Shown here in pieces: positions 56,662 to 64,000 of a DNA stretch of 64,000 nucleotides. Under the pieces are notes generated by a model, which ran no database searches, was not told the DNA's origin, and saw nothing but the letters and a program-made list of their open reading frames with translations. How positions within the stretch are numbered: the stretch's first letter is position 1; each line of letters opens with the position of its first letter. Position numbers and translations under genes: made by a program. This stretch comes from Elusimicrobiota bacterium (GTDB taxonomy: Bacteria; Elusimicrobiota; Elusimicrobia; UBA1565), in assembly GCA_003450735.1 (NCBI GenBank), contig DMEZ01000015.1, forward strand, positions 1 to 64,000. Reading direction: 5' to 3'.

Positions 56662-57868
56662 AGTGGATGGCCTCCACGGGGTCGGTCTTCGCGGCCCGCC
56701 AGGCCGGGTAGAGCGAGGCCAGCAGGGTCAAAGCGAGGGCGCAGAGGGCGATGCTCGCCACGTCGCCCGCGGTCACGTCCACCGGGACGCGGGAGAGGTA
56801 GTAGATGTCCGCGGGCAGCTCGACGGGGGGGTAGCGGTGGATGATCCAGCAGAGCCCGAGGCCGAGCAGGAGCCCCGCGCCGACCCCGACGCCGCCGATG
56901 ATGAAGCCGACCCAGAGGAAGATGCGCCGGATCTGCCGCGGGGTCGCTCCCATGGCCATCAGCAGACCCACGTCGCGGAGCTTCTCCGTCCCCATCAGGA
57001 TGAGGTTCGAGGCGATGTTGAGGGAGGCCACCAGGATGATGAGCGTCAGGATGATGAACATGACGGCCTTCTCGAGCTTGAGCGCGGCGAAGAGGGTGCG
57101 GTTCATCTGCGAGAAGGAGCGCACGGCGACCTCGAAGCCGAGCCGGGCCTGCAGGGCCGCGGCCGTCTTGTCGGCGAGGGTGAGGTCGGTCAATCGGGCC
57201 CCGAAGCCCGAGGCGCCGCCGGGGACCTTCAGGAACGCGGAGGCGGCCTCCAGGGAGACGTAGGCCGTCGCGCTGTCGTACTCGTAGTAGCCCGTCTTGA
57301 GCGTGCCGGCCACCCGGAAGCGGCGCAGGGCCGGCATGAGGCCGAGCGGGGTGCTCAGGCCCTGCGGGGAGACCAGCACCACGTCGTCGCCCACCCAGGC
57401 CCCGAGGTTGCGGGCGAGCTCCTCGCCCAGCACGATGGAGGTGGTGCCGCCGGCCACGCCGGCCCAGGAGCCCGCCGTGAGGGTGCGCGCGAGGTCGTTG
57501 ACCTTGAACTCCTGGGCGGGGTCGAGGCCCTTGAGGACGATGCCCATCGAGCGGTCCGCGTACGTGATGATGGCCTGGCCGAGCACGAAGGGCGCGACCG
57601 CCGCGACCTCCTTGCGCTCCAAGAGCGCCGCCCGCGTCTTCTCGAGGCGCCCGCCGTCCATGCGGCCGAGCACGACGACGTGGGCCTGGGCCCCGACGAT
57701 CTTCTTGCGGATGTCGGTCTGGAAGCCGTTCATCACCGAGAGAGTGGTCAGCAGGGCGGCCACGCCGACGGTGACTCCGGCCACGCCGATCGAGGTGGTC
57801 ACCAGGGTGAAGAGGCCCTTGCGCTTGGTCTTGAGGTAGCGGCGCGCGACGAACAGCTCGAAGCTCAT
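56654..57868 (-). CDS. lolC: LolC/LolE-family lipoprotein-releasing permease
   Basis: Inner-membrane subunit of 404 aa. It starts with the cytoplasmic lead FVARRYLKTKRKGLFTLVTTSIGVAGVTVGVAALLTTLSVMNGFQ, the well-known LolC/E amino end. A large periplasmic domain (about residues 50-260) follows, then three more helices with an FtsX-type core ending DPVEAIHYG. A single permease is present, suggesting a homodimer, as in species with LolF-type systems. It follows lysS with an ATGA overlap. Confidence 0.93.
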
Positions 57869-59343
57869 GCCTCTTCTTTGAGGGTCGGGAAGAGGATGAC
57901 CTCGCGGATGGACGGCGTTCCGGTGAAGACCATGGCCAGGCGGTCGATGCCGACGCCCATGCCGCCGGTCGGGGGCATCCCGACCTCCATCGCCTCGACG
58001 AAGTCCTCATCCAAAGGCTCCGTCTCCTCGTCGCCGCCCGCGCGCTGGCGGGCCTGCTCCTCGAAGCGTTCGCGCTGATCGATGGGGTCGTTGAGCTCGG
58101 TGTAGGCGTTGGCGACTTCCTGCGTGCCGATGAAGCACTCGAAGCGCTCGACGAGGGACTCGTCTCCCGGCACGCACTTGGCGAGCGGCGTGATGGCGGT
58201 GGGGTAGTTCATCACGAAGGTCGGCTCGTGCAGGAGCTCGAGGATGCGCGCATCGAAGATGCGGTCGAAGAGTTTGGCGCTCGGAAGGGCCTCGGGCGTC
58301 TCGAGGCCGACCTTCTTGCCCAGGCGGAGCAGACCTTCCCGGTTGAACGACTTCTTGGAGAGCACCTCATGGAGGTCCTCGCCGCAGCGCTCCTTCCAGG
58401 CCGCCGGGAGGTCGAGGCGGCGGAAGGGGGGCTTGAGGTTGAGGGGGGCGCCGCGGTACTCGAGGGTCTCGCGCCCGAGCGCGGCGCAGATCTCCGAGGC
58501 GATGCGCTCGAAGAGCTCGGCCATCGTCCCATAGTCGGCGTAGGCCTGGTAGCACTCGAACATCGTGAACTCTGGGTTGTGGCGCGTGTCCACGCCCTCG
58601 TTGCGGAACACCCGGCCGATCTCGTAGACCTTCTCGAAGCCGCCGATGATGAGGCGCTTGAGGTAGAGCTCGGTGGCGATGCGCAAAAACATGTCGCGGT
58701 CGAGGGCGTTGTGGTGCGTCTCGAAAGGCTTGGCCGAGGCGCCGCCGGCCTGCGCGAGGAGGATGGGCGTCTCGACCTCGAGGAAGCCCTGGCCGTCCAT
58801 GGCCTTGCGTACGGCCGATACGATCTTCGAGCGGGCGGTGAACAGCGCGCGGGCCTCCGGGTTCGAGAGGAGGTCGAGGTGGCGCTTGCGGTAGCGCAGG
58901 TCCGTGTCCTTGAGGCCGTGGAACTTCTCCGGCAGGGGGCGCAGGGCCTTGGCGAGCATCGTCAGCGAGCGGACTTCGACGGTCGTCTCGCCGGTGCGGG
59001 TCTTGAAGACCGGCCCCTCGACGCCGGCGAAGTCCCCGACGTGGAAGTCCTTGACGAAGGACGCATAGGCCTCGCCGAGGATGTCCTTCTTGAGGTAGAC
59101 CTGGAGCTTGGCTTCCCCATCCTGCAGGTGCGCGAAGGAGGCTTTGCCCATCTCGCGGATCTGCACCAGGCGGCCGGCCACCCGCACGGGCTCGGTCTTC
59201 GCGTCCTTCTCCAGGGACTGCCCGAGCGCGAGGGCCTGGGCGGCCGAGTGCGTGCGAAGCCAGCGGTGCGGGTAGAGCTCGACGCCCCGCTCGCGCAGCT
59301 CGCGCGCCTTGTCGATCTTCAGCTTCCGGATCTCATCTTCCAT
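57865..59343 (-). CDS. lysS: lysyl-tRNA synthetase, class II
   Basis: Charges tRNA-Lys. The 492-aa protein has an amino OB-fold anticodon domain (VRVAGRLVQIREMGKASFAHLQDG) and the class II catalytic motifs: motif 1 around FLEVETPIL, motif 2 VFRNEGVDTRHNPEFTMFECYQAY and motif 3 GMGVGIDRLAMVFTG. RYRKRHLDLLSNPEA is diagnostic of LysS. It lies between two CheY-like genes upstream (18-nt gap) and the lol genes downstream (ATGA overlap). Confidence 0.98.
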   Translation of the reverse strand: MEDEIRKLKIDKARELRERGVELYPHRWLRTHSAAQALALGQSLEKDAKTEPVRVAGRLVQIREMGKASFAHLQDGEAKLQVYLKKDILGEAYASFVKDFHVGDFAGVEGPVFKTRTGETTVEVRSLTMLAKALRPLPEKFHGLKDTDLRYRKRHLDLLSNPEARALFTARSKIVSAVRKAMDGQGFLEVETPILLAQAGGASAKPFETHHNALDRDMFLRIATELYLKRLIIGGFEKVYEIGRVFRNEGVDTRHNPEFTMFECYQAYADYGTMAELFERIASEICAALGRETLEYRGAPLNLKPPFRRLDLPAAWKERCGEDLHEVLSKKSFNREGLLRLGKKVGLETPEALPSAKLFDRIFDARILELLHEPTFVMNYPTAITPLAKCVPGDESLVERFECFIGTQEVANAYTELNDPIDQRERFEEQARQRAGGDEETEPLDEDFVEAMEVGMPPTGGMGVGIDRLAMVFTGTPSIREVILFPTLKEEA

Positions 59344-59361
59344 GGGGGATTCCCGTACGGC

Positions 59362-59757
59362 TCAATTCTTCTTTCCGGAGATGATGCCGACGATGAGCTC
59401 GCGCAGCATCTTCGGGTCGAAGGGCTTCTGGACGTAGGCGGCGACGTTGGGGGCCATCTCGAAAAGGTCGCGCATCTTCTGCCCCTTGGCCGTGAGGACG
59501 AGGATCGGGATGGAGCGGGTCTTCTCCTCGCGCTGGAGGCGGGCGTTGAGGGTGTAGCCGTCCATGATGGGCATCATGATGTCCAGGATGATGAGGTCGG
59601 GCTTGGGGGCGGCCTGGGAGGGCGGGTCCACGCCGAGCTGCTCCAGGGCGACTTGCCCGTTGCCCGCCTCGAGGATGACGTGGCCGTCCTTCTCCAGGAT
59701 GAAGCGCAGGAGGGTGACGATCTCCGGCTCGTCGTCCACGACGAGGATGGTCGACAT
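59362..59757 (-). CDS. stand-alone CheY-like response regulator (1)
   Basis: A 131-aa receiver domain without output domain: acidic pair VDDEPEI, phospho-Asp LIILDIMMPIMDG, Thr in VLTAKG and Lys in YVQKPFDP. The start at 59757 is MSTILVVDDE; the longer open frame to 60405 shadows the next receiver gene. It is a close tandem paralogue of the gene at 59768, 10 bp away, so the pair arose by duplication. Such single-domain regulators pass signals to kinases, motors or polar complexes. Confidence 0.92.
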   Translation of the reverse strand: MSTILVVDDEPEIVTLLRFILEKDGHVILEAGNGQVALEQLGVDPPSQAAPKPDLIILDIMMPIMDGYTLNARLQREEKTRSIPILVLTAKGQKMRDLFEMAPNVAAYVQKPFDPKMLRELIVGIISGKKN

Positions 59758-59767
59758 GTTCACGGCC

Positions 59768-60154
59768 TCATCGCTTCCGGAGGACGCGGGCGACCGCGTC
59801 CCGCAGGTCCTTCGGCTCGAAGGGCTTCGAGATGAAGCCCGCCACGCTCTGGACCGAGGAGAACTGCGCGGTGACCTGGTCCTTCGCCGTGAGGACGAGC
59901 AGGGGGATGGCGGAGGTCTTCGGGGCCTGGGCGAGGCGCCGGGCCAGGCCGGGGCCGTCCAACTGGGGCATCCACACGTCCACCAGGATGAGGTCGGGCT
60001 TGAAGCCCTCGGGCGACTCGGGAGCCACCCCCAGCACGGACAGGGCCTCCACGCCGTCGAAAGCCTCGCGGACGGCGTGGCCGTCCCTGGCCAGGATGAC
60101 CTTGACCAGCTCGACCAGGTCGCGCTCGTCGTCGACGATGAGGATGTTCGCCAT
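59768..60154 (-). CDS. stand-alone CheY-like response regulator (2)
   Basis: A 128-aa receiver domain: VDDERDL, phospho-Asp LILVDVWMPQLDG, VLTAKDQ, and Lys in FISKPFEPKDL. It is the first gene of the operon that continues into the second CheY-like gene and lysS. A consensus promoter (60167-60195) with an extended -10 precedes it, the 14-nt leader lacking a clear ribosome site. No chemotaxis gene is present nearby. Confidence 0.92.
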   Translation of the reverse strand: MANILIVDDERDLVELVKVILARDGHAVREAFDGVEALSVLGVAPESPEGFKPDLILVDVWMPQLDGPGLARRLAQAPKTSAIPLLVLTAKDQVTAQFSSVQSVAGFISKPFEPKDLRDAVARVLRKR

Positions 60155-60166
60155 GAAGGTTTTTCG

Positions 60167-60195
60167 AGTGTACCAGATTCCCTATCTCTCGTCAA
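60167..60195 (-). promoter_or_regulatory. sigma-70 promoter of the CheY-CheY-lysS-lol-mcs operon
   Basis: Minus strand TTGACG (60190-60195), 17-nt spacer, TACACT (60167-60172), preceded by TGG as an extended -10. It lies 13 bp from the first gene. Confidence 0.75.
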
Positions 60196-60205
60196 AGGGG
60201 CCGGC

Positions 60206-60234
60206 TTGCGGGCCTCTTCCAAGGGATATAGAAT
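60206..60234 (+). promoter_or_regulatory. promoter of the ndk-anmK operon
   Basis: TTGCGG (60206-60211), 17-nt spacer, TAGAAT (60229-60234). AAAGGAG (60245-60251) lies 11 nt before the ndk ATG. It diverges from the promoter at 60167-60195. Confidence 0.55.
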
Positions 60235-60262
60235 GGTCCATACGAAAGGAGAATAGAATCTC

Positions 60263-60730
60263 ATGGCCAGCCAGCAGACCCTCATCCTCATCAAGCCCGA
60301 CGCGGCCAAGCGCCGCCTGACCGGGCTCGTCATCGACCGCCTCGACGCCGCCGGGCTCACCCTGGCCGGCGCCAAGATGGTCTCCGTCAGCGAGAAGCTC
60401 GCCAAGGAGCACTACAAGGAACACGAGGGCAAGCACTTCTACGCGGACCTCGTCCGCTACATCCGCGGCGAGCACCACGCCATCCCCGACCAACGCGTCC
60501 TGGCCCTCGTCTACGAGGGGGAGGACGCCATCGCCCTCGCCCGCAAGGTCGCCGGGGCCACGAACCCCGAGAAGGCCGATCCCTCCACCCTGCGCGGCTC
60601 CTTCGGCCGCGTGACCACGACCGGGCAGATCGAGAACCTGCTGCACGCCTCCGACAGCCCCGCGTCCGCGGAGCGGGAGATCAACCTCTGGTTCTCCCCG
60701 AGCGAGATCATCCGGCCCGTCGCCAAGTGA
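60263..60730 (+). CDS. ndk: nucleoside diphosphate kinase
   Basis: Transfers the gamma phosphate of ATP to nucleoside diphosphates via a phosphohistidine. The 155-aa protein shows TLILIKPDAAKRRLTG, GKHFYADLVRYI, TLRGSFGR and ENLLHASDSPASAEREINLWF, where the His is the phosphorylated residue. Slightly longer than typical (about 140 aa) at the C-terminus. First gene of an operon dominated by peptidoglycan recycling. Confidence 0.97.
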   Translation: MASQQTLILIKPDAAKRRLTGLVIDRLDAAGLTLAGAKMVSVSEKLAKEHYKEHEGKHFYADLVRYIRGEHHAIPDQRVLALVYEGEDAIALARKVAGATNPEKADPSTLRGSFGRVTTTGQIENLLHASDSPASAEREINLWFSPSEIIRPVAK

Positions 60731-61644
60731 CCCTGCCGCTCGTCCTCGTCCTGGCGGCGTCCGCTCTCGCGGCTCCGGCCCCCGCTCCCGCTCCGGCCGC
60801 CAAGCCGGCGGTCGTCGCGAAGAAGAGGATCCGTCAGCTCCCCGGCGAGGAGGTGCAGTTCCAGTCCCGGGACGGCTGGACGCTCACCGGGACGTACCGG
60901 GCGGCCGAGGCCGGCAAGCCGACCCTCGTCCTCCTGCACGGGGGCTCGGGCCGCAGGCAGGACTGGTACTCGTTCGCGGCCAAGATGGCCAAGCGGGGCC
61001 TGGGCTTCCTGGCCTTCGACCTGCGCGGGCACGGCCAGAGCCAGAACGCGCCGGAAGGCCAGCCCGCCCAGTGGAACAAGTTCGTCATCAACAAGGGCTA
61101 CAACGAGTGGGACAACATGCGCGAGGACATCGCCGCGGCCGTCCTGTTCGTCTCGACCCGGGGCGTGGCCCAGGAGGCCCTCGCGCTCGGCGGCGCCGAC
61201 GTGGGGGCGAACCTCGCGCTGAAATACGCGGCCGTCCATCCCGAGGTCCCGTTCGTGGTCCTGCTCTCGCCCTCCCTCAATTATCGCGAGGTCCTCACCC
61301 CCAACGCGATGAGGGCCTACAAGAACCGTCCGGTGCTCATCGTGGTGGCCGAGGACGACAAGCGCTTCACGACCGAGGCGCGCATCCTCTTCAACTTCGG
61401 CAAGCAGTCCGTCGGGGAGGAGAAGGCCTTCCTCATGGAGACGCCCAAGGCCCACGGCACGAAGATGTTCGCCTACGACAAGGAACTCGCCGACCGGATC
61501 CTCGACTGGGTGGAGGACCCCACGGGCCTCCCCGCGCAGGAGGAGGAGGGCGCCGGCGAGGAGCCCGCCCAGGGATCCGGCGAGCTTCCCAGCGAGGAGG
61601 CTCTCGACAAGGCCCTCAAGCCCTCCGAGGACGTCTCGGAGTAG
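60727..61644 (+). CDS. secreted alpha/beta hydrolase with Asp at the nucleophile position
   Basis: A 305-aa protein starting at a GTG that overlaps the ndk stop as GTGA. A signal peptide (LPLVLVLAASALAAPAPA) and Pro/Ala linker precede an alpha/beta hydrolase fold: oxyanion LLHGGSGRRQDW (71-82), FDLRGHGQSQ, and the nucleophile elbow ALGGADVGANLAL. At the elbow the usual G-x-S-x-G reads G-A-D-V-G, so residue 158 is Asp rather than Ser. Asp nucleophiles occur in haloalkane dehalogenases and epoxide hydrolases of this fold. VVAEDDKRF and AHGTKMF supply candidate acid and His. The C-terminal 45 residues are acidic and disordered. Role next to murQ/anmK unknown. Confidence 0.83.
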   Translation: MTLPLVLVLAASALAAPAPAPAPAAKPAVVAKKRIRQLPGEEVQFQSRDGWTLTGTYRAAEAGKPTLVLLHGGSGRRQDWYSFAAKMAKRGLGFLAFDLRGHGQSQNAPEGQPAQWNKFVINKGYNEWDNMREDIAAAVLFVSTRGVAQEALALGGADVGANLALKYAAVHPEVPFVVLLSPSLNYREVLTPNAMRAYKNRPVLIVVAEDDKRFTTEARILFNFGKQSVGEEKAFLMETPKAHGTKMFAYDKELADRILDWVEDPTGLPAQEEEGAGEEPAQGSGELPSEEALDKALKPSEDVSE

Positions 61645-61645
61645 C

Positions 61646-62545
61646 ATGGCGTACTCCCAGCGCGTCTACCGCCGCCTGCCCACCGAGCAGCCGAATCCGG
61701 CCTCCCGGGACATCGACCGCCGTTCCGCCGAGGACATCGTCCGGATCATCAACGCCGAGGACGCGAAGGTCCCCGCCGCGGTGGCCGCGGAGCGCAGGAG
61801 CCTCGTGAAGGCCGTCGAGGCCTTGGCCGAGGCCCTGAGGTCGGGACACGGGGCGGTCTTCGTCGGCGCCGGGACGAGCGGCCGGCTCGGCATCCTGGAG
61901 GCGGCCGAATGCCCGCCCACCTTCGGCACCACGCCCCGCCAGGTGCGCGCCGTCATGGCGGGCGGGCGCTCCTCCGTCTTCCGCGCGAAGGAGGGGGCCG
62001 AGGACGACCCCGTCGACGGCGCCCGGCAGGTCGCCAAGACCGCCCTCCCCGGCGACGTGGTCGTCGGCGTGGCCGCGAGCGGCATCACCCCGTTCGTCCG
62101 CGGCGGCCTGGCCCGCGCGCGCCGCATGGGCTGCCGCACCGTCCTGGTCACCTCCAATTTCCGGGCGAGCGTCCCCGAGGCCGACATCGTCATCGCGCCC
62201 CAGGTCGGCCCGGAGGTCTTGAGCGGCTCGACGCGGCTCAAATCGGGCACGGCCGCCAAGCTCGTCCTCAACACCCTGACCACCGCCGCGATGATCCGGG
62301 TCGGGAAGGCCTACCGGAACTGGATGGTGGATCTGCGCCCGACCTCCTACAAACTGCGCCAGCGCGGCATCCGCATCACGGCAGACCTCGGGCAGGTCTC
62401 CCCGCGGCGGGCCGAGAAGCTCTTCGACGAGGCCGGCGGAAGCGTGAAGGCCGCCGTGGTGATGGCGCGGCTCGGCCTCGACGCGAGGTCCGCGCGCCGG
62501 CGCCTCCAGGCCGCGGGCGGCTGGCTCCGGAAGGCCCTCGGATGA
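61646..62545 (+). CDS. murQ: N-acetylmuramic acid 6-phosphate etherase
   Basis: Cleaves the lactyl ether of MurNAc-6-phosphate to GlcNAc-6-phosphate and lactate in peptidoglycan recycling; cytoplasmic. The 299-aa protein has a SIS fold with VFVGAGTSGRLGILEAAECPPTFG, the block EDDPVDGARQ, VVGVAASGITPFVRG and LKSGTAAKLVLNTLTTAAMI, all MurQ signatures. Starts 1 nt after the preceding stop and overlaps the next gene as ATGA. AnmK, two genes downstream, makes its substrate. Confidence 0.96.
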   Translation: MAYSQRVYRRLPTEQPNPASRDIDRRSAEDIVRIINAEDAKVPAAVAAERRSLVKAVEALAEALRSGHGAVFVGAGTSGRLGILEAAECPPTFGTTPRQVRAVMAGGRSSVFRAKEGAEDDPVDGARQVAKTALPGDVVVGVAASGITPFVRGGLARARRMGCRTVLVTSNFRASVPEADIVIAPQVGPEVLSGSTRLKSGTAAKLVLNTLTTAAMIRVGKAYRNWMVDLRPTSYKLRQRGIRITADLGQVSPRRAEKLFDEAGGSVKAAVVMARLGLDARSARRRLQAAGGWLRKALG

Positions 62546-63534
62546 ACGGCCGGCTCGTCGTCGAGACGGTCGGCAGCCTGGTCCTCAAGGAGAATCCCCT
62601 CGGAGACCCCCGCCGCCGCGAGGTCCCCGTCTACGTCCCGCCCTCCTACGCCCGGCAGCCCGAGCGCCGCTACCCCGTGGTCTTCTACCTGCCCGGCTTC
62701 GGGGGCACCGCGGGGGCGGCCGTGCAGACCCATCCCTGGAAGGAGAACCACTTCGAGCGGCTCGACCGCCTCATCGCGGAGCGCAAGGCGCCCGAGATGA
62801 TCCTGGTCATCCCGGACTGCTTCACAGCCCTGGGGGGCAGCCAGTACCTGGACTCCGCGGGGACGGGCCGCTACGAGGAGCACATCGTCTCCGAGCTCGT
62901 CCCCTACATCGACGCCCGCTACCGGACCCGTCCCGGTGCTCGCGCCGTGATGGGCAAGTCGAGCGGCGGCTACGGGGCCCTGCGGCTGGCGATGCGCCAC
63001 CCGGAGGTCTTCCCGCACGCGGTCTCCCACAGCGGCGACGCCCTCTTCGAGGTCTGCTACGGACGGGAGTTCGCGAAGTGCGCCTCGGCTTTGACCCGTT
63101 TCGGCGGCCGCTTCGAGCGCTACTTCTCCGAGTTCCGCAAGGCGCGCGTCAAGGACGCCTTCCCGAACGAGCTCGTCAACATCGCCGCGATGGCGGCCTG
63201 CTATTCGCCCGCTCCGAAGAGCCCTTGGGGCTTCGAGCTCCCCTTCGACGAGGAGACCGGAGAGCTCAAGCCCGAGGTCTGGCGGCGCTGGAAGCAGCAC
63301 GACCCCGTCGAGATGGCGCCGCGCCACGCGGCGGGGCTGCGCAAGCTCAAGACCCTCTGGTTCGACTGCGGCTGCAAGGACGAGTTCTTCCTGCACCTCG
63401 GCGCCCGCGCCCTCTCCCGCCGCCTCAAGGCCCTCGGCGTGCGCCACCGCTACGAGGAGCACGGCGGCGGGCACTTCGACACGGCCTCGCGCCTCGACGT
63501 CTCCTTCCCGCTGCTCGGCAAAGCCTTGCGATGA
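62542..63534 (+). CDS. esterase D-like alpha/beta hydrolase
   Basis: A 330-aa hydrolase of the putative esterase (PF00756-like) family, without a signal peptide. VVFYLPGFGGTAGAAV is the oxyanion region and VMGKSSGGYGALRLAMRHPEVF the nucleophile elbow with an intact GxSxG Ser. The C-terminal YEEHGGGHFDTASRLD supplies the His. CGCKDEFFLHLG has the acid. It is wedged between murQ and anmK with ATGA overlaps on both sides, which suggests a function in cell-wall turnover, perhaps deacylation of a muropeptide or sugar. Substrate unknown. Confidence 0.88.
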   Translation: MNGRLVVETVGSLVLKENPLGDPRRREVPVYVPPSYARQPERRYPVVFYLPGFGGTAGAAVQTHPWKENHFERLDRLIAERKAPEMILVIPDCFTALGGSQYLDSAGTGRYEEHIVSELVPYIDARYRTRPGARAVMGKSSGGYGALRLAMRHPEVFPHAVSHSGDALFEVCYGREFAKCASALTRFGGRFERYFSEFRKARVKDAFPNELVNIAAMAACYSPAPKSPWGFELPFDEETGELKPEVWRRWKQHDPVEMAPRHAAGLRKLKTLWFDCGCKDEFFLHLGARALSRRLKALGVRHRYEEHGGGHFDTASRLDVSFPLLGKALR

Positions 63535-64000
63535 CGCTGGCCCTCGGGCTCATGTCCGGCACCTCGGCGGACGGGGTCAGCCTCGCCCTCATCGAGCTGC
63601 AGGGGCGCTCGCTCCGGGTCCGGGCCCATGACACGCTCCCCTACTCCGGCGGCCTCCGCCGCCGCATCCTCGCCGCTCCGGGGATGAAGGCCGCCGGGCT
63701 CTGCGAGCTCAACTTCGAGCTGGGGCGGGTGTTCTCCGCGGCCGCCGTCCGCTTCCTGCGCCGCCGCGGGGTGAAGGCCTCCTCCCTCGCCGCCGTCGGT
63801 TCCCATGGGCAGACGATCCTCCATCTCCCGCGCGCCCGCGTCCCCTCCACCCTCCAGCTCGGCGAGCCCTCCTTCCTTGCCGAGGCGCTCGGCGTGCCGG
63901 TGGTCTCGGACTTCCGCCCGCGGGACATGGCCGCCGGGGGAGAGGGAGCGCCCCTCGTGCCCTTCTTCGACGACTACGTGTTCGGGGGAGGCGCGCCGGT
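63531..64000 (+). CDS. anmK: anhydro-N-acetylmuramic acid kinase (5' part, runs off the window)
   Basis: Phosphorylates 1,6-anhydro-MurNAc with ring opening to give MurNAc-6-phosphate, the MurQ substrate. About 156 residues are visible: LALGLMSGTSADGVSLALIEL is the diagnostic amino end (GLMSGTSxDG), followed by FSAAAVRFLRRRGVKASSLAAVGSHGQTILH and LQLGEPSFLAEALGVPVVSDFRPRDMAAGGEGAPLVPFFD. The ATG overlaps the esterase stop as ATGA. The gene continues beyond 64000, so its 3' end is not described. Confidence 0.95.
   Translation, partial: MTLALGLMSGTSADGVSLALIELQGRSLRVRAHDTLPYSGGLRRRILAAPGMKAAGLCELNFELGRVFSAAAVRFLRRRGVKASSLAAVGSHGQTILHLPRARVPSTLQLGEPSFLAEALGVPVVSDFRPRDMAAGGEGAPLVPFFDDYVFGGGAP

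Overview
The window is GC-rich (about two thirds GC by eye), densely packed and almost entirely protein-coding. I see no tRNA, rRNA, CRISPR array, insertion sequence or phage gene. The gene content suggests a Gram-negative-type bacterium with an outer membrane: LolCE/LolD lipoprotein export, a PorV-like outer-membrane barrel, MurQ/AnmK peptidoglycan recycling, FtsA and sigma-54 regulation. McsA/McsB, a three-part LplT-PlsC-acyl-ACP synthetase fusion, a 2123-residue FnIII metalloprotease and many signal peptides accompany these. Elusimicrobiota or a related poorly cultured lineage is my best guess, but that is an inference and not read from a marker gene.

Layout. 1-8190: a sigma-54 activator without a DNA-binding domain diverges from a secreted trypsin. 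Then come two nucleobase permeases flanking a signal-peptide-bearing aspartate 4-decarboxylase-like enzyme, and a secreted HExxH protein. 8219-13696 (minus): ftsA with an attenuator-like leader, a sigma-54-promoted DUF2339 membrane protein with a small secreted protein, and a sigma-54-promoted B12 radical SAM protein. 13737-24359 (minus): a nine-gene run joined by stop/start overlaps or gaps of 5 nt or less. Its order is AMP-ligase, membrane acyltransferase, coiled-coil protein, Tes-like radical SAM enzyme, Lgt paralogue, ICMT-like protein, small membrane protein, 7TM histidine kinase and a Nudix-RsmH fusion. 24419-27943 (minus): ribBA-ribH-ribD-ribE behind an FMN riboswitch whose terminator/antiterminator logic can be read directly. 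27984-33334: a short sigma-54-like protein with two partners, divergent from a sigma-54 promoter serving a 50-residue peptide and the Aas-LplT fusion. 34264-42421 (minus): a PorV-like protein, the giant FnIII metalloprotease and a secreted protein, coupled by ATGA overlaps. 42520-49958: an M20-like protein with a damaged active site behind a 22-codon leader, a hybrid kinase, and a hutI-HAD-ALDH-methyltransferase operon. 49994-60154 (minus): two CheY-like proteins, lysS, lolC/E, lolD, mcsA, mcsB, a PrcB-like protein, an MFS-spermidine-synthase-TPR fusion and a small Ig-like protein. 60263-64000: ndk, an alpha/beta hydrolase, murQ, an esterase and the 5' part of anmK.

Regulation is unusually legible. 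Three near-identical -24/-12 promoters define a local sigma-54 set, in the same window as a divergent RpoN-like protein, an NtrC-like activator lacking its HTH and an NtrB-like kinase. Three palindromes of form TTGAC-N4-GTCAA lie in front of a protease gene and a small Ig-like gene. Several genes have a -10 hexamer only 6-8 nt before the start codon and no Shine-Dalgarno sequence, implying leaderless mRNAs. The strongest candidate for an undescribed system is the Tes-like/Lgt-like/ICMT-like operon, which looks like a membrane-lipid or lipoprotein modification pathway.
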